DNA of 43,653 bases from a virus (IMGVR_UViG_3300037010_000218:1-43653), one strand, 5' to 3'; shown: positions 1-8,689, counted from the first letter of the stretch. The notes: generated from the letters alone by a model not told the origin. Made by a program: numbers and translations.

Positions 1-1239
1 GATGATGACGAAGAAATAGAAGACGAAGATGGTGATGATCTTGAAGATTCAGATGATGACGATGATGCAGAAGTAGAAGAAGATGGGGATTTCCTTGAAG
101 ATGATGATGATGAAGAAGTAGAAGAAGATGGGGATTTCCTTGAAGATGATGACGAAGATGACATCGAAGTAGGCGATGAACTTGAAGATGATGACGACTC
201 AGACGTTGAAAATACCGATGAAGATGACCTAGAATTAGGTGATGATCTTGAAGATTCAGATGATAATGATGAAGAAGTAGAAGACGAAGATGGTGATGAA
301 CTTGAAGATGAAGATTGCGTTGATGATGCTGACTGTGAAGATCAAATCGGTGATGAGATTGATGAAGAAGAAGAGCAAGTTGATGAAGATGATGAGCAGG
401 GCGACCTGTTTATTGAAGATGATGGCTCAATAAATATCGATCTTGTTGATGGTGCTGAGTTAGAAGACACTGATGAAACAGACGTAGAGTATTCTGCTTC
501 TATCAAAGGTGAAAAGCGCTGGATTGTAAATGTTAATGGACTACCTGTAGCTCATTTAACTGAGACAGCATCCGGTACAAACAAAGACATCTTCCATACC
601 GAGAAATTCGGTAAAGTAATTAGTCAAGTAGTTGCTTCCGAAGGTTTAAAAGGTCTGAAGAAACTTGGATTCCAGTCAATCATAATTGCAGCTCCTATTA
701 AGAGTCTTATTAACACTGCAGTACAGACTGAGATTTCAAAGCATGAGACTGAGGTAAGTAAGCAACTCAAGTCTTTAGTTTCTGATTTCCAAACAACCTT
801 AGGAATGGCTTCGGTTGGTATTAATCGTGGCTTCTTCTCTGATGCGGTTAACCCATTAAAAGTAAGAATGTGGGAAGAACTATCATCTTTAGGTATTCCA
901 CAACCACACAGACTTATTGACAGAGTATTTAAAGAAACCGCAGAAGATTTCTGTAAGATTCTGATTGAAAAAGCTTCAGAGCTTTATGCAAAGCCTGTTG
1001 AAGTTCGTGCAGAGCTTTCAAAAGCTATTATAGGAAGTAATTTCATTTCTGCTTCAGAAGAAGAAGATGAAGAAGAAGTTGAAACTGTAGATGATAATGG
1101 ATTGGAAGAATCAATTGCAAATAGAATCGAAGCTTCTTCAATTCCATTTGGAACTCGTTCAATAGTTGAAGCTGCGTCCACAACCGTTAAGGAAGATGCA
1201 TTTACATCCAAATTAAAGACTGCTTTCAGCAGCTTATAA
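1..1239 (+). CDS. Acidic prohead core / scaffold-like protein (5' partial)
   Basis: The reading frame is open from base 1 to the TAA at 1237-1239 (412 visible residues), so the true start is upstream and the ATG at 805 is internal. Residues 1 to about 163 are mostly Asp and Glu, built from near-repeats of a short acidic unit. Residues 165-412 are an ordinary mixed, mainly helical domain. The gene lies directly upstream of the decoration and major capsid genes. An acidic protein in this place fits a prohead core or scaffold protein (compare T4 gp22, which is acidic and removed before packaging), but no family motif is recognised, so the function is inferred from position and composition. A prohead protease fused upstream of the edge cannot be excluded. 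Confidence 0.65.
   Translation, partial: DDDEEIEDEDGDDLEDSDDDDDAEVEEDGDFLEDDDDEEVEEDGDFLEDDDEDDIEVGDELEDDDDSDVENTDEDDLELGDDLEDSDDNDEEVEDEDGDELEDEDCVDDADCEDQIGDEIDEEEEQVDEDDEQGDLFIEDDGSINIDLVDGAELEDTDETDVEYSASIKGEKRWIVNVNGLPVAHLTETASGTNKDIFHTEKFGKVISQVVASEGLKGLKKLGFQSIIIAAPIKSLINTAVQTEISKHETEVSKQLKSLVSDFQTTLGMASVGINRGFFSDAVNPLKVRMWEELSSLGIPQPHRLIDRVFKETAEDFCKILIEKASELYAKPVEVRAELSKAIIGSNFISASEEEDEEEVETVDDNGLEESIANRIEASSIPFGTRSIVEAASTTVKEDAFTSKLKTAFSSL
70..159 (+). repeat. 45-bp tandem direct repeat inside the acidic domain
   Basis: The stretch beginning at 70 recurs at 115 with an offset of 45 bases (15 codons). The two copies are nearly identical and encode an EVEEDGDFLEDDD-like unit. Further diverged copies of the acidic unit lie at about 25-60 and 235-300. 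Repeat copy number could vary by slippage or recombination. Confidence 0.8.
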
Positions 1240-1266
1240 TCTAATTCAAGAAAGGAATTTAAAACA

Positions 1267-2001
1267 ATGCTTAAACTTCAAAAAACCCGTATTATGAAAT
1301 CCTTTCATCGTAACGTAGCTACTGGCTATGATATTAAGAATGAAGGGGTTGCACTCGTTTATGTAAATGAGAATGGTGAAGGTAAAGTTAAACCTTCATC
1401 TGGAGCACCTAATGAGAAGTTTGCTGGTGTTTCTTTATCTCAAGTACAAGTTCCTACCCAACTTACTGGTGTAGAAAACTTCCTAGTTGCTGGTACTACC
1501 ACAATTAAATTAGCTCGTACTAATTTAGTAGCTGGTCAGATCACTGTTAAATCTGGTAATACTACTTTAGTACTTGCTGCCAATGCCGCTGCTGGTCAAT
1601 TCGCTGTTAATACTTTAATTGGCGAAGTTACCATTGACTCTTCAAACGCTGGTACTGCTATTTCTCCAGTAGAAATTTCTGTTGTTTATAAGTATGTACC
1701 TTCTGTTCAAGAAGCAATCAATGCTCAAGGCTATGGCCCAGCAGGTGGCATCCATTCAGCTTCTTACTATTCAGTAGTTGGTGTTATTACTGAAGGCGAC
1801 GTCTCTACTGATCAATTCGATGTAACCGATGATTGGTCTGCAACTACTGGTCCTGTTTATCTTGGTCCTAATGGTTTATTTACTCTTAAAGCTGGTGGTA
1901 CTGAGCTAAAGGGTTGTAACATTATTGGAGCTCCCTCTGCTCCTAATGGCTCCTTCTTTGGTGCTTTTATCACCCTTAACTTTGGTCCTTACAGCGGCTA
2001 A
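1267..2001 (+). CDS. Probable head decoration / minor virion protein
   Basis: A 244-residue protein placed between the core protein and the major capsid protein, with AAAGGA at 1251-1256 as ribosome-binding site. It is rich in Gly, Ala, Thr and Val, with short alternating hydrophobic segments that suggest an all-beta fold. It has no cysteine motif, signal peptide or membrane segment. The content (for example AGTTTIKLARTNLVAGQITV) resembles capsid-stabilising decoration proteins, and the position next to the capsid gene supports that, but I recognise no specific family. Like the capsid gene it uses CGT for arginine, consistent with high expression. An in-frame ATG at 1294 is a possible alternative start without as good a binding site. 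Confidence 0.55.
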   Translation: MLKLQKTRIMKSFHRNVATGYDIKNEGVALVYVNENGEGKVKPSSGAPNEKFAGVSLSQVQVPTQLTGVENFLVAGTTTIKLARTNLVAGQITVKSGNTTLVLAANAAAGQFAVNTLIGEVTIDSSNAGTAISPVEISVVYKYVPSVQEAINAQGYGPAGGIHSASYYSVVGVITEGDVSTDQFDVTDDWSATTGPVYLGPNGLFTLKAGGTELKGCNIIGAPSAPNGSFFGAFITLNFGPYSG

Positions 2002-2059
2002 TCGCATAATAAACTAAACTACTACTTTAAAAATAAACAGGAAAAGGAGAATTAAACAA

Positions 2060-3160
2060 ATGTCTAAGGCAAAACACAATCCTTATGCTGGTGTAAAGTT
2101 TACACTCGCTTCTGGCGCTGAAATTACTGATCTTCGTCTCGGTAAATCCGCTGAGCCTGCATTAGCAAGTAATGGCGAAATTAATGCACATAGCCAAAAG
2201 GAACTTCTCTCTAAGATTTCCGAACTGGTTACTGCTTCTTCTAAAGGTGAGATTGTTCGCCAAGCTCCTGAGAAAGATCGTCGTCTTCATCGTGAAGTTT
2301 TAGCTGCTGCTTTTACTGATAAGTCTGGTTCTAAGTGGAATCAGTTAGGTGTTGCACTAGCTGCCAAGATTGAAGAAGCTGCTTACCGTGAAGGTTTCAT
2401 GCGTAACCTGATGATTGAAGAGCAACTTAATCAAGGTGAAATCCCACGTTGTCGTATGCGTGTAAATAACGTAGTTGCTATGATTGCAACTTCTGTTGCT
2501 GATGTTGTACCTCAGCTTGTTCGTGAGCGTATTTTTTATCCACCTGAGTTTTATATCAATGCAAACGTAGAAGTTGAAAACCGTGACATTGATCAAATCT
2601 CTTCTGACATTCTGGATGAAAAGTACACCGAAGGTTTACAGAACATCATGGTTCAAGAAGACCTGGTTTGGAAGCGTCTTGCAGATGGTACTGTTGGTTC
2701 CGCTAACAACATTACTTATATTGCTGGTCAGCTCACTCCTACAACTTTGAGCACCTTACGTAACAACGTAGCTCATTGGAAAATTCCTGCAACTACTTGT
2801 TTATTAGCTCAAGATTACTGGAATGACATCGTTGGAAACAGCGAATTCCAATCAATGCTTGATCCTGTCAGCAAGTATGACCTGGTTCTGAATGGTGAAC
2901 TCGGTATTATCTTAGGCCTCCGTGTTGTTACAGATGGCTACCGTGCACCTGAGCTTCAGGTTCTTAATCCAGGTGAGATTTATGTTGTTGGTGCAGCAGC
3001 TAACCATGGTCAGTATACAACCCGTGGTGGTGTAGAGTCAACCCCAATTGATGGTGCATTACAAAGCCGTAACAGCAAAGGTTGGTTCCTTGCAGAGAAC
3101 ATCAGCTCCATTATCACCAATGCTCGTTCCGTAGCAAAAGGTATGAAAATTGGTATGTAA
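2060..3160 (+). CDS. Major capsid protein (HK97-fold type)
   Basis: A 366-residue protein with a strong ribosome-binding site (AAAGGAG) upstream of the ATG. Features consistent with a capsid subunit are a charged helical N-terminal region (about 60-125), a central region with the segment RIFYPPEFYI followed by long beta and helical stretches, and a C-terminal part with GELGIILGLRVVTDGYRAPE, which resembles the strand-loop pattern near the end of HK97-fold capsid proteins. It is followed directly by a strong terminator. All 20 arginine codons are CGN (19 CGT, 1 CGC), unlike the AGA-rich genes downstream, as expected for the most abundant virion protein. Assignment rests on position, size, composition and pattern, not on an alignment. 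Confidence 0.8.
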   Translation: MSKAKHNPYAGVKFTLASGAEITDLRLGKSAEPALASNGEINAHSQKELLSKISELVTASSKGEIVRQAPEKDRRLHREVLAAAFTDKSGSKWNQLGVALAAKIEEAAYREGFMRNLMIEEQLNQGEIPRCRMRVNNVVAMIATSVADVVPQLVRERIFYPPEFYINANVEVENRDIDQISSDILDEKYTEGLQNIMVQEDLVWKRLADGTVGSANNITYIAGQLTPTTLSTLRNNVAHWKIPATTCLLAQDYWNDIVGNSEFQSMLDPVSKYDLVLNGELGIILGLRVVTDGYRAPELQVLNPGEIYVVGAAANHGQYTTRGGVESTPIDGALQSRNSKGWFLAENISSIITNARSVAKGMKIGM

Positions 3161-3193
3161 CAAATAGTAGGAACAAAACAAGGATGTATAGAG

Positions 3194-3227
3194 AAAGGGG
3201 AGAGGACATTATTCTCTCCCCTTTTTT
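3194..3227 (+). terminator. Rho-independent terminator after the capsid gene
   Basis: A perfect 11-bp stem (3194-3204 with 3214-3224), a 9-base loop, and a run of six T at 3222-3227. It lies 34 bases after the capsid stop codon and separates the head genes from the next gene. Confidence 0.92.
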
Positions 3228-3249
3228 AATGGCAAAATTATATGTAATT

Positions 3250-3255
3250 TATAAT
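3250..3255 (+). promoter_or_regulatory. Candidate -10 element (TATAAT) between terminator and next gene
   Basis: A consensus TATAAT hexamer lies in the AT-rich 60-base gap between the capsid terminator and the gene at 3287. No good -35 hexamer is visible 17 bases upstream. In so AT-rich a sequence a chance match is possible. The location after a strong terminator is what makes it worth listing. Confidence 0.25.
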
Positions 3256-3286
3256 AACAAATATATATAAGATGAGGTGAAGAAGC

Positions 3287-3997
3287 ATGTATACTTTAGC
3301 TGGGGATCTTATTATTTTAGCTACTTCTGCTGCAAACTCCGGTGATTTAAAATCAGCGGCAAGATTATTTCTTCAGGCTTGTGTTACATCTGATTTACCT
3401 GTGTTAATAAATAAGATTTCTAGTAACAAAGATGTAACAGCTTCTGATACTATAAGTTCTTATAATTTTATCAATAAAAAGATAAATAAACGGTTCATCG
3501 TTGCCTTAACGGAAGAACTGGATAATACAACCCTTTTTAGTAAAAAAGAAATTATGGATGCAGTAAGAGCCATAAAATCTTCTGACACTTCTTCTAATAA
3601 AGATAAGTATTCTTTTGAAATAGTAGATAAAGAAGTTTGTCCTGAAGGATGTGATGAAACCTGTGATTGTAATGAGGATGAGACTCAAGATGAATTTGAT
3701 TTAGATGGTGCTGTTATAGAAGACGATGATATAGAGATATTAGCTTCTTCATCTACTTCTCTAGAAGAAGATATTAAAACTGCCTTAATCTCTTTAAAAC
3801 TAAGATCAGATGATTGGGATGTTAAGAAGTTTATACCAATATTAATGACCATATTTCCGGATCTAGTTATAAAAGGATCATCTAATAGAGAGATAAGAAA
3901 TATAGTCAATAATATTATAAACAGGTTAAAGACATTAGATAAAAACAAATTAAATGAATTACACAATGCAGTAAAGCCGTTATTAACTCAGGAGTAA
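3287..3997 (+). CDS. Unknown protein with an acidic, cysteine-bearing middle
   Basis: A 236-residue protein with binding site GAGGTG at 3274-3279. The first 50 residues look helical and Ala-rich (LKSAARLFLQACV). Residues about 115-165 are strongly acidic and hold the cluster CPEGCDETCDC, a possible metal site. The last 60 residues are helical and charged. It ends two bases before the next start, so it is translationally linked to the proteins that precede the tail sheath. Its position suggests a head-tail joining or tail-completion role, but no family is recognised. Confidence 0.6.
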   Translation: MYTLAGDLIILATSAANSGDLKSAARLFLQACVTSDLPVLINKISSNKDVTASDTISSYNFINKKINKRFIVALTEELDNTTLFSKKEIMDAVRAIKSSDTSSNKDKYSFEIVDKEVCPEGCDETCDCNEDETQDEFDLDGAVIEDDDIEILASSSTSLEEDIKTALISLKLRSDDWDVKKFIPILMTIFPDLVIKGSSNREIRNIVNNIINRLKTLDKNKLNELHNAVKPLLTQE

Positions 3998-3999
3998 AT

Positions 4000-4788
4000 A
4001 TGTCAACCACTCCAGATTTTTCGGATATCTCCTTTGTTTTTGATACAGATGTTTCTAAATTTAGTGCAGGTTCTATAAATGCTATCTATGAAACTACACT
4101 ATTAAGTTTAACCTTGCATGGATTAAGAGCTTCATTTAACAGGATATTACAGTGTCCTAGTCCTATAGATTTTTCTTTTACAGACAGACTTAAAGAATTA
4201 CAAGAAAAAAGAGAGTCTAATAACTTAAAGTATCCATATGCCTACATAGTATTAAACGATTTAGATCTTTTAAAAGATCAGGCTAATACTACGGCAATGT
4301 CACATCGTGGATTAGCAGGAAGAAAAGCCTTCATAGGAGATTCAGTAGATGTAACATATGCATTTCCAATGAAGTTAAATATAACTTTGAATGTATTAGA
4401 TTCAGATGTTGTAAGACTGTTAAGCTACGCACAATCCTTAATTTTGGCAGACGTAGCTAGAGCTTTTAATTTCAAAATAAATGCTTTTGATACACAAAGT
4501 ATTTGTAAAGTTCAGAGATCTGGTAATATCTCTTTTCCAGAGAATCTTATATCTACTGATAACGAGCAAGACTACAACAGTGGTAAGGTATCTTTATCAT
4601 TTGAAGTTCAAGGATGGATTGGATTTACTTGTTTAGTGCCTGGAGTTAAAACTATTAATTTAAGGTTCTATCAACAAGAAGTAAATTCAGATAAACGTAC
4701 ATTAGAACAAGCTTATATCTTAGAGTTGAAAGAGGAAGACGATGGCAAAGTCAATCTCTACAAATTTCTCCCTGCGGATAAACAATAA
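4000..4788 (+). CDS. Putative neck / tail-terminator-region structural protein
   Basis: A 262-residue protein of mixed alpha/beta type with no signal peptide or membrane segment. A conserved-looking block at about 75-105 (YPYAYIVLNDLDLLK) and a beta-rich second half (VSLSFEVQGWIGFTC) fit a virion structural protein. It lies between the capsid and sheath genes, where myoviruses often keep neck, head-completion or tail-terminator genes (T4 gp13, gp14, gp15). Which of these it is cannot be told from the sequence. Its last 47 bases overlap the next gene in another frame. Confidence 0.5.
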   Translation: MSTTPDFSDISFVFDTDVSKFSAGSINAIYETTLLSLTLHGLRASFNRILQCPSPIDFSFTDRLKELQEKRESNNLKYPYAYIVLNDLDLLKDQANTTAMSHRGLAGRKAFIGDSVDVTYAFPMKLNITLNVLDSDVVRLLSYAQSLILADVARAFNFKINAFDTQSICKVQRSGNISFPENLISTDNEQDYNSGKVSLSFEVQGWIGFTCLVPGVKTINLRFYQQEVNSDKRTLEQAYILELKEEDDGKVNLYKFLPADKQ

Positions 4789-5305
4789 GAATCAACCTAA
4801 GGTAATTGCAGATTCTAAAATATCCAGCGGATTGACTGAAGAATATTTTTATACAACAACTTATAAAGTTGATTCTATAGGTATATACTTAGGTGAAATA
4901 AAAGACTTTTTAGCGATTCAACCAAAATCTCCTATACTTATTGATTTTCAACGAGTAGACATGATAGAGCCTACACAAATATACTGTTCTAAACTTTTCA
5001 TTAATCATGGAGAAATGGGAAAAGTTTGGTTACGAGTAGTAGGTGAACCAGTTATTACAACTGTTTGGTTTAGTACAAATAATTTGAATCTTGCTGGAAA
5101 GTTCTACATAAAAGTTAAGACAAAAGACTTGAGAATAAGAGAAAAGCAGTTAGAATTAAAGAATCTAGATGGTATAGACTTCAGTCTTCCTGTTAAACAA
5201 TCTGTAAGATTTAAAGGAATCCGAAAGAAGAAGATACCATCAGATGGAATACCTGTGATAACTCATTTTGGAGAAAATAAACTTTTAGTTGTAAATTCTA
5301 AGTAA
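4742..5305 (+). CDS. Unknown structural protein, overlapping start
   Basis: A 187-residue basic protein whose ATG lies inside the end of the preceding gene (47-base overlap, different frame). The binding site AGAGGAAG at about 4731-4738 supports this start. Residues 45-135 alternate hydrophobic and polar residues as in a beta sandwich. The C-terminal third is Lys/Arg-rich (VRFKGIRKKKIP). It forms a translationally coupled unit with its neighbours upstream of the sheath. A head-tail joint role is possible, but no family is recognised. Confidence 0.5.
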   Translation: MAKSISTNFSLRINNKNQPKVIADSKISSGLTEEYFYTTTYKVDSIGIYLGEIKDFLAIQPKSPILIDFQRVDMIEPTQIYCSKLFINHGEMGKVWLRVVGEPVITTVWFSTNNLNLAGKFYIKVKTKDLRIREKQLELKNLDGIDFSLPVKQSVRFKGIRKKKIPSDGIPVITHFGENKLLVVNSK

Positions 5306-5317
5306 AAGGAGAGCAAT

Positions 5318-5644
5318 ATGTCTCAATTGGTTGAAGTTATTAATGTAGGTACAATGCCTGCAAGTATTGAGTTTATAAACTCCAATGGAGATCATGACTC
5401 AGCAACTTTAGCAGCAAAGACTAGACATATTATTGATGAAGAGTGTATAACAACTTCAAAAGAGAATTTAACTAAGAGGTCTATTAAGGTTAGACCTATA
5501 TCTTCATCTACACCAGTAGTAGAAACTTCAGTAGCAATTGAAGCTAAAACTAATAATCAACCTAGTGTAGTTAAGCCAACTTCAGGTACTAATAATTCAA
5601 AGTCAATGCAACCTGTAGGTATTGTAGATGGGAAAGATAAATAA
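5318..5644 (+). CDS. Small unknown protein upstream of the sheath
   Basis: A 108-residue protein with an AAAGGAG binding site. The N-terminal 50 residues look like a small beta domain (VEVINVGTMPASIEFINSNG), and the rest is a low-complexity Ser/Thr/Pro/Asn tail likely to be disordered. It sits 54 bases upstream of the sheath gene in the same transcript direction. It may be a virion accessory protein. No recognised family. Confidence 0.5.
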   Translation: MSQLVEVINVGTMPASIEFINSNGDHDSATLAAKTRHIIDEECITTSKENLTKRSIKVRPISSSTPVVETSVAIEAKTNNQPSVVKPTSGTNNSKSMQPVGIVDGKDK

Positions 5645-5698
5645 ACAATAAGATAGCAACAAAATAGATGACTCATATTACGTGAAAGGAGATAGTTC

Positions 5699-7453
5699 AT
5701 GGCGACTATTGTAACTCATTCCTCTGCTGGTGTATATACTTCTGAAAAAGATAATTCTCAGGGTATAGTACAAACAGCACAAGTAAGTATTGGAGCTATT
5801 GTATTTTTTAGTGAAATAGGACCAGTAGATCAGATTATAGAAATAACTGGAGGTCAAGCAGAATTCCTAAGTAAATTTGGTTCACCTAAGTATGAAGTGT
5901 CTTTAGGTCATTATGCAGCATTACAAGCTCTGACTAAGATGCCTAAACTATTGTGTACCAGAGTACATAATAGAGCTAAATTCGGAGGTTTAGTTGTAAC
6001 GTTAGATAACTCCGGTTTAGTATCAATGCGCCAATTTACTACTGCTAAAGATGTACATCCAGAAGATCCTAATATGTTCTTCATGGAGCTTGGTGATGCA
6101 GACTACAATGACGTTAATGACTTATTTTATATTTACGGAGCAGATCCAAACAAGTATAATGGAGATTACCGTATAGTAATTACGGATGTTAGAGATGAAG
6201 ACGACAAGTCTTTACCTAATACATTTAAGATACAGGTATTTGTAAAGGGATCAAATAGTGTTATTCCTGTGGAGTCTTTTGTTGTAAGTAGAAGTCATCA
6301 AACTGATGGTTATGGACGTCAACAATTTTTATCAGATGTAATTAATGGTAGATCAAGATTTATTCGTGTTTATAATAATGATCTTAACACTACTAAAATT
6401 AGTACTTCTATAATGCCTACCATGACGTTAAACTACTTAGGTACAACTCCTAGTGCAGTTCCTAATGCATACTTATCAAATGGAGATTCAGGTTTAGATA
6501 ATATTCCACTTAATGGACTATCGGCAATTATTATGGGAAGAGATGCACTTCCTAGTAATATGTCAAATCCTTATACACCATATAAAAACAGTGGTTGGCA
6601 GCTTTACTATGAACGTGAAGAGGTTAAATTCCAATTGCTGATAAATGGTGGTTATACTAATCCACAGATTCAATTAAAGATGTTAGATCTTTGTGAAACT
6701 CGTGGTGACTGTATGGCAATTCTTGATATACCATTTGATAAGCAAGGATCAAAGTATGATCGTACTACTGATCCTGTTGATTATCGTAATAATCCTTACG
6801 GTGGATTAGATGCAGATTCATCTTATGGTGCATTATATTCACCATGGTATTATGTTAATGACGAATTTAGTGGTAAGCAGATTTGGTTACCACCTTCTGG
6901 ATTTATTGCAGCTATTTATGCTGAGACAGATATCAATTACGCAACATGGTTCTCACCTGCAGGTTTAAATAGAGGTATGCTTCATAATGTAATTGACGTT
7001 GGTGCTAAGTATAAACAAGAGGATAGAGATCTATTAGTAACAAATCAAATTTGTCCTACTAGAGTATTTAAAGACATTGGTATTGCGGTATGGGGAGATG
7101 TTACTCTTCAAAAGAAAGACTCTGCAACGTCTAACATAAACGTTAGACGTTTATTGAACCTCATAAAATTGGATGTAGAATTTAATTTACAATATTCAGT
7201 ATTTGATCCAAATGACGAGATTTTAAGATCTGAGATTCGTCAAAGAGTAAATAACATTCTTGAACCTATTAGACTGGGACGTGGTTTATATACCTACTCT
7301 GTAGTATGTGATGGTACAAATAATTCCGTTGACGATTTAGCTAATGGTATACTGAATGTTGATGTGTATCTTGAGCCTGTAATTCCGGCTAAGAGAATAA
7401 TGGTTCAGTTGATTATTAATCGTACTTCTGTAAAGATTGAAGTTCAATCCTAA
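5699..7453 (+). CDS. Contractile tail sheath protein (T4 gp18-like)
   Basis: A 584-residue protein. The N-terminus (VTHSSAGVYTSEKD) and following segment (GAIVFFSEIGPVDQ) match the opening of myovirus sheath proteins. The C-terminal 130 residues carry the conserved sheath end: VWGDVTLQ, NVRRLLNLIKL, a segment with NNILEPIRLGRGLY, and a final beta region ending in a PAKRIMVQLIINRT pattern. This C-terminal domain packs on the tube and links neighbouring subunits. The tail tube gene follows directly, the normal myovirus order. The binding site AAAGGAGA precedes the ATG. The central 250 residues are the variable outer domain. Confidence 0.95.
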   Translation: MATIVTHSSAGVYTSEKDNSQGIVQTAQVSIGAIVFFSEIGPVDQIIEITGGQAEFLSKFGSPKYEVSLGHYAALQALTKMPKLLCTRVHNRAKFGGLVVTLDNSGLVSMRQFTTAKDVHPEDPNMFFMELGDADYNDVNDLFYIYGADPNKYNGDYRIVITDVRDEDDKSLPNTFKIQVFVKGSNSVIPVESFVVSRSHQTDGYGRQQFLSDVINGRSRFIRVYNNDLNTTKISTSIMPTMTLNYLGTTPSAVPNAYLSNGDSGLDNIPLNGLSAIIMGRDALPSNMSNPYTPYKNSGWQLYYEREEVKFQLLINGGYTNPQIQLKMLDLCETRGDCMAILDIPFDKQGSKYDRTTDPVDYRNNPYGGLDADSSYGALYSPWYYVNDEFSGKQIWLPPSGFIAAIYAETDINYATWFSPAGLNRGMLHNVIDVGAKYKQEDRDLLVTNQICPTRVFKDIGIAVWGDVTLQKKDSATSNINVRRLLNLIKLDVEFNLQYSVFDPNDEILRSEIRQRVNNILEPIRLGRGLYTYSVVCDGTNNSVDDLANGILNVDVYLEPVIPAKRIMVQLIINRTSVKIEVQS

Positions 7454-7470
7454 TACTTATATACAGATTC

Positions 7471-7475
7471 GGAGG
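7471..7475 (+). promoter_or_regulatory. Ribosome-binding site fixing the tube start
   Basis: GGAGG lies 9 bases before the ATG at 7485. An earlier in-frame ATG at 7437 lies inside the end of the sheath gene and has no such site, so 7485 is preferred. Confidence 0.85.
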
Positions 7476-7484
7476 TTTTCTATT

Positions 7485-8045
7485 ATGGCAAGCACTATAT
7501 CAAGAACTAGAATTGGAGACGTATTGGCTATAAATGACCCTCTTTATGGGGACAATTTTGAGTTATGGATACCTACATTACCTACTGGTGTTTCTGGTAC
7601 TCCTGGTAACGCAAAAAATGCTTTACGTATCCAGTGTAAATCAGTTTCAATGCCTGGAGTTCAAAACGAAGCACAAGATCTTACCTTACATGGTTATAAA
7701 GTATCAGTAGTTGGAAGAACAGTATTTCAAAATACTTTATCCATAACCTATGTAGAGACTAGACAGCTTGAGATTTATCAAACTTTAAAACAATGGGTTA
7801 AAGCCTGTAGGGATTGGCAAACACAAATAAGCAAAGGTAAACAAGCCTATTCAACTGTTGGAAACTTGGCTCTATTTGATGAGCAAGGTCAAGTAATAAC
7901 TGGAAGTGCTTGGACTATAGGTAACATGTGGTGTGAACAAGTTCAAGACATAAACCTTGATGGTTCATCTGCTTCAATTGTTGAAGTTTCCGCTTCGTTT
8001 AGATATGATTGGTTTGACCAAGTTGAAACACCTGCAAAATCATAA
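7485..8045 (+). CDS. Tail tube protein (T4 gp19-like)
   Basis: A 186-residue protein starting MASTISRTRIGDVLAIND. The size, the place directly after the sheath gene, and the pattern of a basic/beta N-terminus (FELWIPTLP), a central strand pair (GYKVSVVGRTVFQNTLSITY) and a C-terminal segment (VEVSASFRYDWF) fit the gp19 tube family, which stacks as hexamers inside the sheath. It is followed by a stable hairpin, as is common after highly expressed virion genes. Confidence 0.88.
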   Translation: MASTISRTRIGDVLAINDPLYGDNFELWIPTLPTGVSGTPGNAKNALRIQCKSVSMPGVQNEAQDLTLHGYKVSVVGRTVFQNTLSITYVETRQLEIYQTLKQWVKACRDWQTQISKGKQAYSTVGNLALFDEQGQVITGSAWTIGNMWCEQVQDINLDGSSASIVEVSASFRYDWFDQVETPAKS

Positions 8046-8055
8046 GTAATTCCTG

Positions 8056-8087
8056 AACAGGGGTATCTTATGGTACCCCTGTTTAAT
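8056..8087 (+). terminator. Hairpin terminator after the tube gene
   Basis: A perfect 10-bp stem (8056-8065 with 8074-8083) with an 8-base loop, followed by TTAATTA rather than a full T run. It could act as a partial terminator or as an mRNA-stabilising hairpin that raises tube mRNA over downstream genes. The next gene starts at 8099. Confidence 0.7.
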
Positions 8088-8098
8088 TAGGTGATGAT

Positions 8099-8665
8099 AT
8101 GTCTAAAAAACCTACTATATCTACAGTAATAGCACTAGCTAATACTGGGCCTTTAATGAGTCATAATTGGTCAATTGAAAGTGTAACGTTACAAGATTCA
8201 ACTAATGCTAATAGTTTTAACAGCTTTTTCCCTTCCAGGTTCTTTCAAAATTATGTAGAGTCGATAGAACTTCCCTTCAGACAATTCAACGCTGATGATC
8301 GTCACCTCGCTACGACCAAACAATTCTACGCAGGGTTTAATACTGTAAATAATTTTACGGTAACATTTTTTGAAGATTCAAATGCATCTACAATTAAAGG
8401 ATTCTCTAAATGGCAGGATTTAATAATGGATTCAGATCCAAGTAAACCTGAAACCTTTGGAAACTATTATCCTGCATCTAACTATAAAGCTAAAGTTATA
8501 GTTAATCTTTTAAGTGATACCATTCAAGGTAAAATTATTAGAACCGCAAGTTTACTTGGTGTATTTCCATTGATTATTAATCCTTTAAACATGACAAGTG
8601 TAGTAGACATAGTTACAGTTCAAGTAACATTTAGCGTAGATAAAGTAAATTGGTCAAACATCTAA
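8099..8665 (+). CDS. Second tail-tube-like protein
   Basis: A 188-residue protein of the same size class as the tube protein next to it. It has the arrangement of an N-terminal segment, a strand region (YVESIELPFRQFNADDRH), a central region (NFTVTFFEDSNASTIKGFSKW) and a final strand (DIVTVQVTFSVDKVNW) seen in tube-fold proteins. A role as a tube paralogue, tail-terminator or baseplate-proximal tube protein (as T4 gp48 and gp54) is inferred from fold-like patterns and position. The alternative is another small virion protein. It is preceded by AGGTGATG, with little room for a binding site, so translation may depend on coupling. Confidence 0.6.
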   Translation: MSKKPTISTVIALANTGPLMSHNWSIESVTLQDSTNANSFNSFFPSRFFQNYVESIELPFRQFNADDRHLATTKQFYAGFNTVNNFTVTFFEDSNASTIKGFSKWQDLIMDSDPSKPETFGNYYPASNYKAKVIVNLLSDTIQGKIIRTASLLGVFPLIINPLNMTSVVDIVTVQVTFSVDKVNWSNI

Positions 8666-8689
8666 AGAAAAACTAACTAGGAGACACTG

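Noticed and set aside
805-1239. Separate 144-residue gene starting at ATG 805
   Set aside because: The same frame is open from base 1 without a stop and there is no binding site at 805, so this is the end of a longer gene.
3082-3270. 62-residue ORF overlapping the capsid end and the terminator
   Set aside because: Out of frame with the capsid gene, reads through the terminator, composition not protein-like.
7437-7484. Longer tube protein starting at 7437
   Set aside because: The ATG lies inside the sheath gene and the strong GGAGG favours 7485.
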